Shown in pieces: positions 36,061 through 45,203 of a DNA stretch of 64,000 nucleotides (its first letter is position 1; every line of letters starts with the position of its first letter). Source of the stretch: Bacteroidaceae bacterium. GTDB lineage: Bacteria > Bacteroidota > Bacteroidia > Bacteroidales > Muribaculaceae. The stretch lies in NCBI GenBank assembly GCA_021768245.1, contig JAETNO010000012.1:1-64000 (forward strand). Direction: 5' to 3'. Below the pieces are notes generated by a model. It was given only the letters and a program-made list of their open reading frames with translations, had not been told where the DNA came from and did no database searches. The translations under genes and the position numbers were made by a program.

Positions 36061-36849
36061 ATGCAAATCAGACTACCCCGCGAAATCACCGAAGCCGCAG
36101 CCAACGCAGGGGCGGCGAAAGCCGACCTCACTGTAAACAACACTCCACGCCTGCTATTGGCCGCCTGTCTCGCGGGAGCCTATATTTCTTTCGGAGGGAT
36201 ACTGTCGCTCATAGTAGGTTTCGGATTCCCTGAAATCACGGCCGGTAACCCTTCTATGCAAAAGCTGCTGAGCGGATGCATGTTCCCAATAGGGCTTATA
36301 CTCGTGGTAGTGCTTGGCGCCGAACTTTTCACAGGCAACAACGCTCTGCTCGTGCCCTCCTATATGACACGCCGCCATTCCTTCGCCACGATGCTGCGCA
36401 ATTGGGCCTTGGTCTATGTCGGAAATTTCGTAGGAGCAATCGCCTTCACCTATTTTATGGTATATCTGTGCGGACTCACGGCGAACGAGCCTTACCACAA
36501 CGCCATCACCGGGATTGCAAGCGCAAAGGTGTCAATGCCATGGATAACGGTGCTGCTCAAAGGCATCGGAGCCAACTGGTGTGTATGTCTCGCCGTGTGG
36601 CTCGCACTTTCAGGCAAGACATTCTTCGAAAAAGCGTTGGGATGCTGGCTACCGGTCATGGCCTTCGTGGCTCTCGGCTACGAGCACTCGATAGCCAACA
36701 TGTTTTTCATACCCTTAGGCATCATGGAGGGAGCGGAAATCGGCATCTGGCAAGCCATTAGGGATAATATAATCCCGGCGACAATAGGCAACATCATCGG
36801 TGGCGCTCTTCTTGTCGGCGCGACCTATGGATATCTGCACAAAAAATAA
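36061..36849 (+). CDS. Formate/nitrite transporter family channel
   Basis: A 262-residue inner-membrane protein of the FocA/NirC family with six helices. LLAACLAGAYISFGG, the pore segment GAELFTGNN, and KGIGANWCVCLAVWLAL are characteristic; the last corresponds to the repeated half with its conserved asparagine. The pore histidine is probably that in LGYEHSIANMFFIPLG. The substrate could be formate, nitrite or hydrosulfide; motifs alone do not decide. A 61-residue membrane protein is encoded just upstream. Confidence 0.9.
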   Translation: MQIRLPREITEAAANAGAAKADLTVNNTPRLLLAACLAGAYISFGGILSLIVGFGFPEITAGNPSMQKLLSGCMFPIGLILVVVLGAELFTGNNALLVPSYMTRRHSFATMLRNWALVYVGNFVGAIAFTYFMVYLCGLTANEPYHNAITGIASAKVSMPWITVLLKGIGANWCVCLAVWLALSGKTFFEKALGCWLPVMAFVALGYEHSIANMFFIPLGIMEGAEIGIWQAIRDNIIPATIGNIIGGALLVGATYGYLHKK

Positions 36850-36864
36850 GTCAAGCGGGAGACT

Positions 36865-37437
36865 TTACAGTCTTCGCACGCTGTAAACCAATGGACAGTC
36901 GGGGAGTCCCGAGGCAATGAGATGATTGCACAGCGCAGGAGCGTCGGGAGTACCGGCCGCGAAAGGCATGCGATATATCTCAATCACCCTTGCACCATCC
37001 TGAAGATTGGCCATAATTTCTTCGGCTGACGGAGCGGCGGGAAGTTTTGCGTATTCCTCATAAGTCCAACGCGTGAAGGCCGTGTTGGCTCCCACACCCC
37101 GACGGTCGAGCAGATAGCCACCGTCGAGTTTCACAGGCTGCGCGCCTACTACATCGGACGGAGCGGGATATGAAATCAAACTATTTCGCGCGGCATTAAG
37201 CGTCACAGGGACATAAGCGTCATAATCACCATTAGTCTTATAAATCTGAGCCATGGCCACCACCGCCGTGCCCTGCCCTTTCAGACGCGAGGGCTTGGAG
37301 CCATCATCTTTCGCTGCCTTCCAGCCTATCGCCGCCCCCGGCTCAGGTTCAGAGACTGCTTCCTTAGACGAATGGCACGAGGTAAAAAGCGCTGAAATCA
37401 TTAGCGGATAAAATAAGTATCTGACAAGTCTTTTCAT
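36865..37437 (-). CDS. Small lipoprotein of unknown function
   Basis: A 190-residue protein with a lipobox (LFTSC, cysteine at about residue 21). The mature part contains RLKGQGTAVVAMAQIYKTNG and VIEIYRMPFAAGTPDAP. I do not recognise a family. It converges with the channel gene on the plus strand (15-bp gap) and lies downstream of the C10 protease terminator. The beta-rich sequence suggests a small periplasmic domain. Confidence 0.6.
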   Translation of the reverse strand: MKRLVRYLFYPLMISALFTSCHSSKEAVSEPEPGAAIGWKAAKDDGSKPSRLKGQGTAVVAMAQIYKTNGDYDAYVPVTLNAARNSLISYPAPSDVVGAQPVKLDGGYLLDRRGVGANTAFTRWTYEEYAKLPAAPSAEEIMANLQDGARVIEIYRMPFAAGTPDAPALCNHLIASGLPDCPLVYSVRRL

Positions 37438-37477
37438 AATTCAAAGGTTAAACAGCATCATACACGGGTCAAAAAAA

Positions 37478-37523
37478 TCGGCCCGACTGGCATGATATTT
37501 ATTCCATTAGACCAATCGGGCCG
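37478..37523 (-). terminator. Terminator of the GH97-C10 protease unit
   Basis: A stem TCGGCCCGA (37478-37486) pairs with TCGGGCCGA (37515-37523). On the minus strand it is followed by seven T residues. It lies 36 bp beyond the C10 protease stop, so the two-gene unit GH97-C10 ends here. Confidence 0.8.
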
Positions 37524-37558
37524 AAAAAGGTTTAAGAAACTCTTATCATGTGAGCATC

Positions 37559-40039
37559 CTATTTCTTTATAATCTTAACCGAGCGGACACCGGCGGCAGT
37601 CGTGACACGGGCCACGTAAAGACCGGAGGCAAGCGCGCTTACATCGAGACGGGCACTCGTGCCGTCAATCTCCGCAGGAGCATTGACCATAGAGCCTGAA
37701 AGCGAGCAGACATCAATACGCTCAATAACTGCAGGAGCGCTTATAAGCGTATAGTCAACAGCCGGATTAGGCGACACTGAAAGCGATGATGAATCAAGAA
37801 TGATATCGTCGATACCACTCGGATTCGCTATGGTAATCGTAATCGCTTCGTTGCGGCTCACAAGCTGCTCGGAACCATTGTATAGCGCACAAAGATATCT
37901 TGCACCGGGAACTGCGCCGGGGATTGAACCCGTCCAAACTATGTCCGTGCTTTCACCTGCTGCAAGGGAGAATGGAGATGATTCAAATTCCCATACATAG
38001 CTGAGCGTATTCTCGTCGAAAAACGCAACTATAATCGAACCGTTGAAATTACCCTCAACCCCCGTGACCTTAGCGCGTACCGTGACAGCCTGCGGATTGA
38101 CGGCATCTGCATTGTCAATCGACCATGCCGCGATACCGACCTTCGGTTCGGGCTGGACAGTGACGTTGATAGGATTGCTTATGAGAACTATCTCCTCACC
38201 TTCGGCAATAGCCATCGCGAAACAATATTCTCCTGCGGGAATACCATCCTCATAGTCGGGAGACATATCAATCCATTCGGCAAGATAGTCGAAATGCACA
38301 GGCTCGTTGGATGCCTTGAAGTCCTGAGGCATAGTTGAGCCGATAGCTACTGCGGTGTTGGCAGTAGTGCCCGTCATAAGCACGCCGAAGATATTCTTTG
38401 TCACGGAAGTCGCCCCCGACCAAAGGGCGTTTCCTGTCACAAGGAATTTCGATGCAGGATATATCGGAGATTCAAGCTTCAGGTCATTCACACTGTAAGA
38501 GCCTGAAGTCGGGACAGTCACTGTATATTTTTTGCCCGCACGGGTCACAAGCACATAGCCGGGCTGGTCTGCCGAGCACTGCACATCGGTCAACGAATTG
38601 TCGGCGTTGCTCTTAAACGCAAGCGAGACTTTATATGTTACATTATCAGGGAAATAGGTACTATTGCATGCAAGGCCCAGTTCCATCGGTACCCAGCCAT
38701 AGCCGGGACGCAGGCCTGAGACGATTTGAATGGCAGCGGTTTTCTCCGCACCGCCTTTCTCCGGCACGATTTTCGCGCAGATTGAACCGTCGAGCGTAGA
38801 TGTCGAATAGCTGAAAAGTCCGTCAGCATAAAGAGATATGGTCTTGCCGAGCACCTTGGCCGACAGCTTGCCGTCGAGAATCATAGAAACCACCGGCTTG
38901 GCCGAACCGCCGGGCTTCTTGATGCCCAGGATGATTGACTGACCGTTGTTGTAGCCTGCGGTCGAGCCACCTATTCCCTGGTTGTCAGGGTCGAGGGCAT
39001 TGAGAAGGAAATAGCCGTCGCTATATCCGCTCCAGCCCCAGTTGAAATGGAAATAACCGTCCTCGCTCCTGTAGCCGTCGCAGACAAAAGCGTGACCGGC
39101 CGAATCGTTGCTGCCGGCATAGAGCACGGGGCCGCATGTACGGAGATTGTCATAGACCATCTCCTGCCACTTCTCAGCGGTATAATACTCACGCAGACAT
39201 ACGTTGATGCCCTTGTCATAGTCAAAATAATCAACCAAAGCACAGGCGGCATTGAAGTCGGAAGCACCGGAACCTCCCGTCGAGGCCACATTATAGTTCA
39301 TGCCTACGGAATAGCCGCATACTTTCATCAGTTTCGCTACGGCATTGGCCTGCGTCTCATTGTATGCACCGGTTCTGTATGTGTCCAGCATATTGGCCCA
39401 GTCAAGAGTCTCGCCGGAAGCGTCCCATTCAAGTTTCTGACCTGTAGCTCTCCATTCATACGAGAAGTTGGCATTGGCTCCTACGCGCTCGGGCCAGTTG
39501 AAATATTTCATCACCTGAGCCATGGCTGTAGCCACACAGCCTGTCACCGTGCGCTCCCCGTTAATCTCAGGACACATATTCCAGTAAGGCGCACCCTGGT
39601 CCCATCTGGTAGCGACCATCGGCGCTATCGACGTCCGGTCGGCACGGCTCGCCGGAGCCTTATACTCCGTTGCACCGGCCTTGACGGCACTTTCAATCTG
39701 CTTGCAGTATTCTCCGAGCCACCAACGAAGATTCACAGGGATGTTGTCAGGGTCGAATGTTCCACTGTCGCTATATCCGAGCACCGGGGCGGCAACATCG
39801 TCAGCCGCCACTATCAGATAGCCGGCATTTTCTCCGTCGAACACATAGAGCGAGGGGGCGGAGGCTTCACCGAAAGTCATAACCGGCGCAGCGACAGCAC
39901 CGCTACGGCTCGTTTTCACGGTCACCGGGACATCGCCACGAGTAGCCCTCGCCAAGGCTTCGGCAGGGCTGAGAGTACGGGCCTGAACCCCGGCGCCGAG
40001 GAGAGACAATAGCGCTAAAGTAAGTACTGATTTATTCAT
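37559..40039 (-). CDS. Secreted C10 (streptopain-type) cysteine protease with C-terminal sorting domain
   Basis: An 826-residue protein with a signal peptide (LALLSLLGAGVQA) and an inhibitory Spi-type propeptide region (about 21-120). The protease core has the catalytic cysteine in TGCVATAMAQVM (about residue 163) and the histidine in DSAGHAFVCDGY (about 330), followed by FNWGWSGYSDGYF. Beta-sandwich modules fill about 390-740. The last 85 residues (SVSPNPAVDY to VRSVKIIKK) look like a type A C-terminal domain recognised by the type IX secretion system. It is 20 bp downstream of the GH97 gene. Similar enzymes are PrtT of Porphyromonas and SpeB. Confidence 0.88.
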   Translation of the reverse strand: MNKSVLTLALLSLLGAGVQARTLSPAEALARATRGDVPVTVKTSRSGAVAAPVMTFGEASAPSLYVFDGENAGYLIVAADDVAAPVLGYSDSGTFDPDNIPVNLRWWLGEYCKQIESAVKAGATEYKAPASRADRTSIAPMVATRWDQGAPYWNMCPEINGERTVTGCVATAMAQVMKYFNWPERVGANANFSYEWRATGQKLEWDASGETLDWANMLDTYRTGAYNETQANAVAKLMKVCGYSVGMNYNVASTGGSGASDFNAACALVDYFDYDKGINVCLREYYTAEKWQEMVYDNLRTCGPVLYAGSNDSAGHAFVCDGYRSEDGYFHFNWGWSGYSDGYFLLNALDPDNQGIGGSTAGYNNGQSIILGIKKPGGSAKPVVSMILDGKLSAKVLGKTISLYADGLFSYSTSTLDGSICAKIVPEKGGAEKTAAIQIVSGLRPGYGWVPMELGLACNSTYFPDNVTYKVSLAFKSNADNSLTDVQCSADQPGYVLVTRAGKKYTVTVPTSGSYSVNDLKLESPIYPASKFLVTGNALWSGATSVTKNIFGVLMTGTTANTAVAIGSTMPQDFKASNEPVHFDYLAEWIDMSPDYEDGIPAGEYCFAMAIAEGEEIVLISNPINVTVQPEPKVGIAAWSIDNADAVNPQAVTVRAKVTGVEGNFNGSIIVAFFDENTLSYVWEFESSPFSLAAGESTDIVWTGSIPGAVPGARYLCALYNGSEQLVSRNEAITITIANPSGIDDIILDSSSLSVSPNPAVDYTLISAPAVIERIDVCSLSGSMVNAPAEIDGTSARLDVSALASGLYVARVTTAAGVRSVKIIKK

Positions 40040-40059
40040 AATCTATCAATGAGTTGAAT

Positions 40060-42228
40060 TTATTTCTTCAAGGGCTTGATTGCAATCGCATATCCGCCAC
40101 CGGCAAGGGCATGAAGAGTCAGACGGGTCTTGGAGTCGACTTTCTTGCGGGTGATGGTGTAGCGGGTCTGCCCGTCGACAGTGTTGGCGTCGGGAGCCTC
40201 GGCATAGATAGTAGCCTCATATTTGCGTCCCGGGTCGAGGAAAGAGAGCGATATCGTCGACTTGCGGTCGGCGGTGCCGGCGGTCGAGCCTACATACCAT
40301 TCATCAGAATTCTTATCCTTGCGGGCCACTGTCACATAGTCCATCGGTTCGGCTTCAAGGTAGACCGAACGTTCCCACTCCACGGGCACATCCTTGATGA
40401 ACTGGAAAGCATCCATATGCTTCTCATAATGCTCCGGAAGGTCGGCGGCCATCTGCAATGGGCTGTACATGGTCACATAGAGAGCAAGCTGCCCGGGGAT
40501 AGTGGAAGCTATTTTTGAATTGTTGTGGGGAGTGAATGTGGAAAGGTCAAACTCAAAGATGCCGGGTGTATAGTCCATCGGGCCACCCTGCAGACGGGTG
40601 AAAGGAAGGATTGACGTGTGCCACTTGTCGTTTCCGCCCATAGCCTGGTATTCAGTGCCGCGCGCGCTCTCGTTGCCGATAAGGTTGGGATAGGTGCGGG
40701 CAAGGCCGGTTGGACGTGTGGCCTCGTGGGCGTTGACCATGATTTTATGTTCGGCGGCCTTCTTGACTGCATAGAGATAATGGTTGTTGAGCCACTGCGA
40801 ATAGTGATATTCCCCGCGCGGAATCATGTTGCCTACATATCCGCTCTTGACGGCATTGTAGCCGTAGTCGTTCATCATTTTGTAGGCATCCTCCATATGA
40901 CGCTCATAGTTGCGCACGGATCCCGAGGTCTCATGATGCATCATCAGTTTCACACCCTTCGAATGGGCATAGTCATTGAGATATTTGAGGTCGAAGTCGG
41001 GATAGGAAGTCACAAAGTCAAACACATAGTCCTTCGACTGTCCGAACCAATCCTCCCAGCCTTCGTTCCAGCCTTCGACAAGCACCTGGTCGAAGCCATG
41101 GTCTGCGGCAAAGTCGATATAGCGCTTCACCTTGTCCGTGTTTGCACTGTGGCGCCCATTGGGTTTGGTCTTGGTATAGTCTGTCTCGCCGAGTTTCACC
41201 GAATAGACATCGTCGGTATAGTTCCATGAACCGGCCCCGGAAATCATCTCCCACCAGACGCCGATATATTTCACCGGTTTTATCCAGGAGGTGTCCTCAT
41301 ATTTCGTCGGTTCGTTGAGATTATAGATTAGTCGCGAAGCAAGGATGTCGCGGGCATCGTCGGTTATTATAACCGAACGCCAAGGGGAGTTCGTGGGGGT
41401 CTGCATGTAGCCCTTGCGCCCCTGACTGTCGGGAGTGAGCCATGAGCGGAATGTCATGGTAGTATCGTTGAGGTTGAGATGCATGGTCGGGTAGTCGACA
41501 GTCGCGGCCTCGTGGATATTGAGATAGACACCGTCGTCGGTCTTCAGCTGGAGGGCCGTCTGCACGCCTGTCGGGGAGAAAGGTGTGGTAGAGGCATTGT
41601 CGGGATTGATTTTCGAGGGGAAGAGGGAGCGGATTTCGCTCAGACGCGATTTTGTATAATTATATTCCTGCGTGTCGTAGTCGCCCGGAATCCAATAAGC
41701 GGTATGGTCACCCGTCATTGCAAACTCCGTGGCCTCCTCGGCTATGACGAAGTAGTTGAGGTTGGGCTGTCCGGGAAATTCATAGCGGAATCCAATACCA
41801 TCGTCATAGGCTCGGAAGCGCACAGTCATTGTGCGGTCGAAAGCCGGCTGGCGAAGCTCCACCGACATTTCGTTGTAATGGTCGCGTATTAACGACTCCT
41901 CGCCCCACACCGGTTCCCATGAAGTGTCGACAGAGTCGCGGGTGGTTTTCACGAGCTCAAACCCGTCTTTCAGCGAAAGGGCGTCGGCTCCTGCTTTCTT
42001 TCCCTGGGCATCGAAACTGTTGCGGCCCGACTCACTGAAAAGGTCGAAACCAAGGCCCGAGGGAGCAATCACCTGCTTCCCCTTGAAGTCCACGAAATAG
42101 GTAGGGCGTCCGTCGCGGAGTTCGAATGTAAGCGCGATGTCCCCGTCGGGCGATTTCAGCACCTCGCCGCCACTCGCCACCGAAAAGGCCGAAAGGCCCA
42201 AAGCCAATGTGATGAATATTTTACGCAT
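40060..42228 (-). CDS. susB: GH97 alpha-glucosidase, SusB-like
   Basis: A 722-residue exported glycoside hydrolase family 97 enzyme. After the signal peptide (LALGLSAFSVASGG) comes the N-terminal beta-sandwich, then a (beta/alpha)8 barrel with MMHHETSGSVRNYE, KSGYVGNMIPRGEYHY, NAHEATRPTG and GNESARGTEY. These acidic segments are where the catalytic and calcium-binding glutamates of B. thetaiotaomicron SusB lie, so an inverting alpha-glucosidase acting on starch oligosaccharides is likely; the retaining branch has an aspartate nucleophile instead. It is periplasmic in the Sus system. No susCD is adjacent here; the next gene is the C10 protease. Confidence 0.92.
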   Translation of the reverse strand: MRKIFITLALGLSAFSVASGGEVLKSPDGDIALTFELRDGRPTYFVDFKGKQVIAPSGLGFDLFSESGRNSFDAQGKKAGADALSLKDGFELVKTTRDSVDTSWEPVWGEESLIRDHYNEMSVELRQPAFDRTMTVRFRAYDDGIGFRYEFPGQPNLNYFVIAEEATEFAMTGDHTAYWIPGDYDTQEYNYTKSRLSEIRSLFPSKINPDNASTTPFSPTGVQTALQLKTDDGVYLNIHEAATVDYPTMHLNLNDTTMTFRSWLTPDSQGRKGYMQTPTNSPWRSVIITDDARDILASRLIYNLNEPTKYEDTSWIKPVKYIGVWWEMISGAGSWNYTDDVYSVKLGETDYTKTKPNGRHSANTDKVKRYIDFAADHGFDQVLVEGWNEGWEDWFGQSKDYVFDFVTSYPDFDLKYLNDYAHSKGVKLMMHHETSGSVRNYERHMEDAYKMMNDYGYNAVKSGYVGNMIPRGEYHYSQWLNNHYLYAVKKAAEHKIMVNAHEATRPTGLARTYPNLIGNESARGTEYQAMGGNDKWHTSILPFTRLQGGPMDYTPGIFEFDLSTFTPHNNSKIASTIPGQLALYVTMYSPLQMAADLPEHYEKHMDAFQFIKDVPVEWERSVYLEAEPMDYVTVARKDKNSDEWYVGSTAGTADRKSTISLSFLDPGRKYEATIYAEAPDANTVDGQTRYTITRKKVDSKTRLTLHALAGGGYAIAIKPLKK

Positions 42229-42256
42229 TTTTTAAGATTAAAGTTTGAATTTTTTA

Positions 42257-42290
42257 TTTGTAAGTATGATATGACTTGCAAACTTACAAA
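42257..42290 (-). promoter_or_regulatory. GH97 gene promoter with overlapping inverted repeat
   Basis: On the minus strand TAAGTTTG (42279-42286) fits the -7 consensus, with transcription starting near 42272. A perfect 9-bp inverted repeat, TTTGTAAGT (42257-42265) and ACTTACAAA (42282-42290), straddles the -7 element and the start site. That position suits an operator or an early transcript hairpin; the binding protein is not known. Confidence 0.55.
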
Positions 42291-42372
42291 AATTTCCCCC
42301 AATTGTCAACGCTTTTCTCCCGTTTTCTCCACCTTTTTCTTCCTCCCACATGCGATTCTTGCCTTTTATTCG

Positions 42373-42380
42373 TATCTTTG
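42373..42380 (+). promoter_or_regulatory. -7 element upstream of ruvX
   Basis: TATCTTTG matches the consensus. The predicted start (about 42387) is almost at the ATG (42389), so the mRNA may be nearly leaderless. The alternative ATG at 42350 lies upstream of this element. Confidence 0.45.
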
Positions 42381-42388
42381 TGGTCAGA

Positions 42389-42814
42389 ATGGGACGATTA
42401 CTCGCTATAGACTACGGGCGTAAGCGCTGCGGCATCGCTGTGACCGACGTTCTGAGGATTGTTGCCACGGCGCTCGACACCGTGCCTTCATCAGAGCTCA
42501 TATCATACGTGAAAGCCTATGTGGCGCGCGAGCCTGTAGACGAAATCATCGTGGGGCTTCCGCGCACTCTCGGCGGAGACCCGTCGGAATCAATGCGCTA
42601 CATCACTCCCGCCATTACCCGCCTCCGTAAGGAACTGCCCGAAATGGAAGTGAAATTCTTCGACGAACGCTTCACCTCCACCCTCGCCCACCGCGCCATG
42701 CTCGATTCGGGTGTGAAGAAGAGCGACCGCCGCGACAAAGGGGCCATCGACCGAATGGCCGCAGTCATAATCCTCAACGGATATCTCGAAAGCAGGGAAT
42801 TCAGAGGCAACTGA
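42389..42814 (+). CDS. ruvX: Putative pre-16S rRNA nuclease / Holliday junction resolvase-like YqgF
   Basis: A 141-residue RNase H-fold nuclease. MGRLLAIDYGRKRCGIAVTD opens with the first metal-binding aspartate, EIIVGLPRTLGG is the second block, and FFDERFTSTLA near the end carries further acidic ligands, followed by DKGAIDRMAAV with the last aspartate. E. coli YqgF trims the 16S rRNA precursor. The start was moved from 42350 to 42389, where family members begin. def follows 25 bp later on the same strand. Confidence 0.93.
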   Translation: MGRLLAIDYGRKRCGIAVTDVLRIVATALDTVPSSELISYVKAYVAREPVDEIIVGLPRTLGGDPSESMRYITPAITRLRKELPEMEVKFFDERFTSTLAHRAMLDSGVKKSDRRDKGAIDRMAAVIILNGYLESREFRGN

Positions 42815-42839
42815 AACAAAAATTAAAAGAAAAAACAAT

Positions 42840-43403
42840 ATGCGACTTCCAGTCTATCTCTATGGCCATCCTGTGCTCCGCAAGACGGCTTCACCCGTCA
42901 CCAAGGATTATCCCGAGCTGAAGGAGCTGGTCAAAAATATGTTCACAACGATGTATGACAGCGAAGGGGTCGGGCTCGCCGCTCCCCAGATCGGCCGCTC
43001 CGATAGAATCGTAGTGATTGACGCCGACCCGGTCAAGGATTCTTTCCCCGACTGCGCGGGGCGCAAGTTAGTGCTCATCAATCCTGAAATCGAAGTGCTC
43101 GACGGCGATGAAGTGAGCCGCGACGAAGGTTGCCTCAGCCTCCCCGGGCTATCGGAAAAGGTGAGCCGTGTGGAGAACATCCGTCTCCGTTGGGTCGATG
43201 AAAACTTCGAACCACATGATGAAGTGATTACAGGCTTTCTCGCACGAATTGTGCAGCATGAGTGCGACCACCTTGAAGGAAAACTCTATATCGACCATAT
43301 CTCCATGATACGCAAGCAGCTCATAAAGGGGAAACTCAACAACATAATCAACGGCAAGACCCGCTGCGACTACCCCACAAAGAGTGCTCCCCGCAAAAAA
43401 TAA
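42840..43403 (+). CDS. def: Peptide deformylase
   Basis: Metalloenzyme of 187 residues that removes the formyl group from new proteins. All three motifs are intact: GVGLAAPQIG (about residue 45), EGCLSLPG (about 100) with the metal cysteine, and QHECDHLEG (about 140) with two histidines and the catalytic glutamate. The C-terminus is basic. It lies 25 bp after ruvX and probably shares its transcript. A palindromic repeat follows before ettA. Confidence 0.97.
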   Translation: MRLPVYLYGHPVLRKTASPVTKDYPELKELVKNMFTTMYDSEGVGLAAPQIGRSDRIVVIDADPVKDSFPDCAGRKLVLINPEIEVLDGDEVSRDEGCLSLPGLSEKVSRVENIRLRWVDENFEPHDEVITGFLARIVQHECDHLEGKLYIDHISMIRKQLIKGKLNNIINGKTRCDYPTKSAPRKK

Positions 43404-43426
43404 TCCATTCCTTAAAACTGATACAG

Positions 43427-43483
43427 AATTTCAGAAATCACATAAAATAACCTGTCATTTATGTCATTTCTGAATTTATGTAC
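43427..43483. repeat. Palindromic intergenic repeat, copy A (def-ettA)
   Basis: The left arm (43427-43446) and right arm (43458-43477) pair at 18 of 20 positions around the core CAGAAAT/ATTTCTG. The right half (43451-43483) differs from the 45.3-kb copy by a single base over 33 nt. The repeat ends 18 bp before the ettA ATG and begins 23 bp after the def stop. Confidence 0.75.
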
Positions 43484-43501
43484 CTAAATCATAGAATAAC
43501 T

Positions 43502-45187
43502 ATGGCTGACGATAAGAAAGTAATATTCTCCATGGTAGGTGTCTCCAAGACCTACCCTCCACAGAAACAGGTGTTGAAAAACATCTATCTGTCCTTTTTC
43601 TACGGTGCGAAAATCGGCATCATAGGTCTCAACGGCTCAGGTAAATCATCACTGCTTAAAATCATCGCCGGACTCGACAAGAGCTATCAGGGAGAGGTGG
43701 TGTTCTCCCCCGGCTACAGCGTAGGATATCTCGAGCAGGAACCTCAGCTCGACCCATCGAAAACCGTCATAGAGGTAGTGCGCGAGGGTGTGCAACCCAT
43801 CATGGACCTCCTTGCCGAATTCGACAAGGTCAACGAGAGCTTCGCTGACCCGGATGTGCTTGAAGACCCCGACAAGATGGACGCCCTCATTGCGCGTCAG
43901 GCCGAACTTCAGGATAAGCTCGACGCCGCCGATGCATGGAACATCGATTCCAAGCTCGAACGCGCGATGGACGCCCTGCAATGTCCGCCTGACGACCAGA
44001 GCGTCACCACGCTTTCAGGTGGCGAACGCCGTCGCGTGGCCCTCTGCCGTCTCCTGCTCCAGCAACCCGACATACTCTTGCTCGACGAGCCGACCAACCA
44101 CCTCGACGCCGAGTCAATCGACTGGCTCGAACAGCATCTCCAGCAATATCCCGGCACAGTGATAGCCATCACCCACGACCGTTACTTCCTCGACCATGTG
44201 GCAGGATGGATTCTCGAACTCGACCGTGGCGAAGGCATACCCTGGAAGGGCAACTACTCTTCATGGCTCGACCAGAAGACAAAACGCATGGCCCAGGAGG
44301 AAAAGCAGGCCTCAAAACGCCGCAAGACCCTCGAACGCGAGCTTGAATGGGTGCGCATGGCTCCAAAAGCACGTCAGGCCAAAGGTAAGGCCCGTCTGTC
44401 GAGCTACGACCGTCTCCTCAACGAGGACCAGAAGGAGAAAGAAGAACGCCTCGAAATTTTCATCCCCAACGGCCCGCGCCTTGGAAGCAAGGTCATTGAC
44501 GTCAACGGTTTTTCAAAAGCTTTCGGCAAGAAACAGCTTTTCAAGGACCTCAGTTTCTCTCTCCCCCAGGGAGGCATTGTAGGCGTAATCGGCCCCAACG
44601 GAGCCGGCAAGACAACCCTCTTCCGCCTCATAATGGGCCAGGAAACACCCGATGCCGGTTCGTTTGAGGTAGGCGAGACCGTCAAGGTGGCCTATGTCGA
44701 CCAGACCCACCACGACCTTCTCCCCGAAAAGAGCGTCTATGAGGTTATCTCGCAGGGAGTGGAGAGCTTCCGCATGGGCGGACGCGACGTCAACGCCCGT
44801 GCCTATCTCTCGCGCTTCAATTTCACCGGCGCGGACCAGGAAAAGAAAATCGCGGTGCTTTCAGGCGGTGAACGCAACCGTCTCCACCTCGCCATGGCGC
44901 TCAAGGAGGAGGGCAACGTGATTCTGCTCGACGAACCTACCAACGACATCGACGTGAACACCCTGCGCGCTCTCGAAGAGGGTCTTGAGGATTTCGCGGG
45001 CTGCGCGGTGGTGGTCAGCCACGACCGTTGGTTCCTCGACCGCATCTGTACCCACATCCTCTCTTTCGAAGGTGACGGCAAGGTAGTGTTCTTCGAAGGC
45101 TCATACTCAGACTACGAGGATTATAAGCGCGCCCACAACGACGGGAAGGAACCGACCCGCCGCCGCTACCGCAAACTCATGGAATAA
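43502..45187 (+). CDS. ettA: Energy-dependent translational throttle protein EttA (ABC-F ATPase)
   Basis: A 561-residue soluble ABC-F protein with two ATPase domains and no membrane part. Domain 1: GLNGSGKSS, LSGGERRRVAL and LLLDEPTNHLD. Domain 2: GPNGAGKTT, LSGGERNRLHL and ILLDEPTNDID. The linker between them (about 245-320) is basic and helical and, in EttA, contacts the ribosomal E site to couple translation to the ATP/ADP ratio. I chose ATG 43502 (MADDKKVIF); the ATG at 43478 lies at the end of the palindromic repeat. It converges on the nucleoside kinase gene. Confidence 0.93.
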   Translation: MADDKKVIFSMVGVSKTYPPQKQVLKNIYLSFFYGAKIGIIGLNGSGKSSLLKIIAGLDKSYQGEVVFSPGYSVGYLEQEPQLDPSKTVIEVVREGVQPIMDLLAEFDKVNESFADPDVLEDPDKMDALIARQAELQDKLDAADAWNIDSKLERAMDALQCPPDDQSVTTLSGGERRRVALCRLLLQQPDILLLDEPTNHLDAESIDWLEQHLQQYPGTVIAITHDRYFLDHVAGWILELDRGEGIPWKGNYSSWLDQKTKRMAQEEKQASKRRKTLERELEWVRMAPKARQAKGKARLSSYDRLLNEDQKEKEERLEIFIPNGPRLGSKVIDVNGFSKAFGKKQLFKDLSFSLPQGGIVGVIGPNGAGKTTLFRLIMGQETPDAGSFEVGETVKVAYVDQTHHDLLPEKSVYEVISQGVESFRMGGRDVNARAYLSRFNFTGADQEKKIAVLSGGERNRLHLAMALKEEGNVILLDEPTNDIDVNTLRALEEGLEDFAGCAVVVSHDRWFLDRICTHILSFEGDGKVVFFEGSYSDYEDYKRAHNDGKEPTRRRYRKLME

Positions 45188-45203
45188 TCCTTTCGGTGGA
45201 GAA

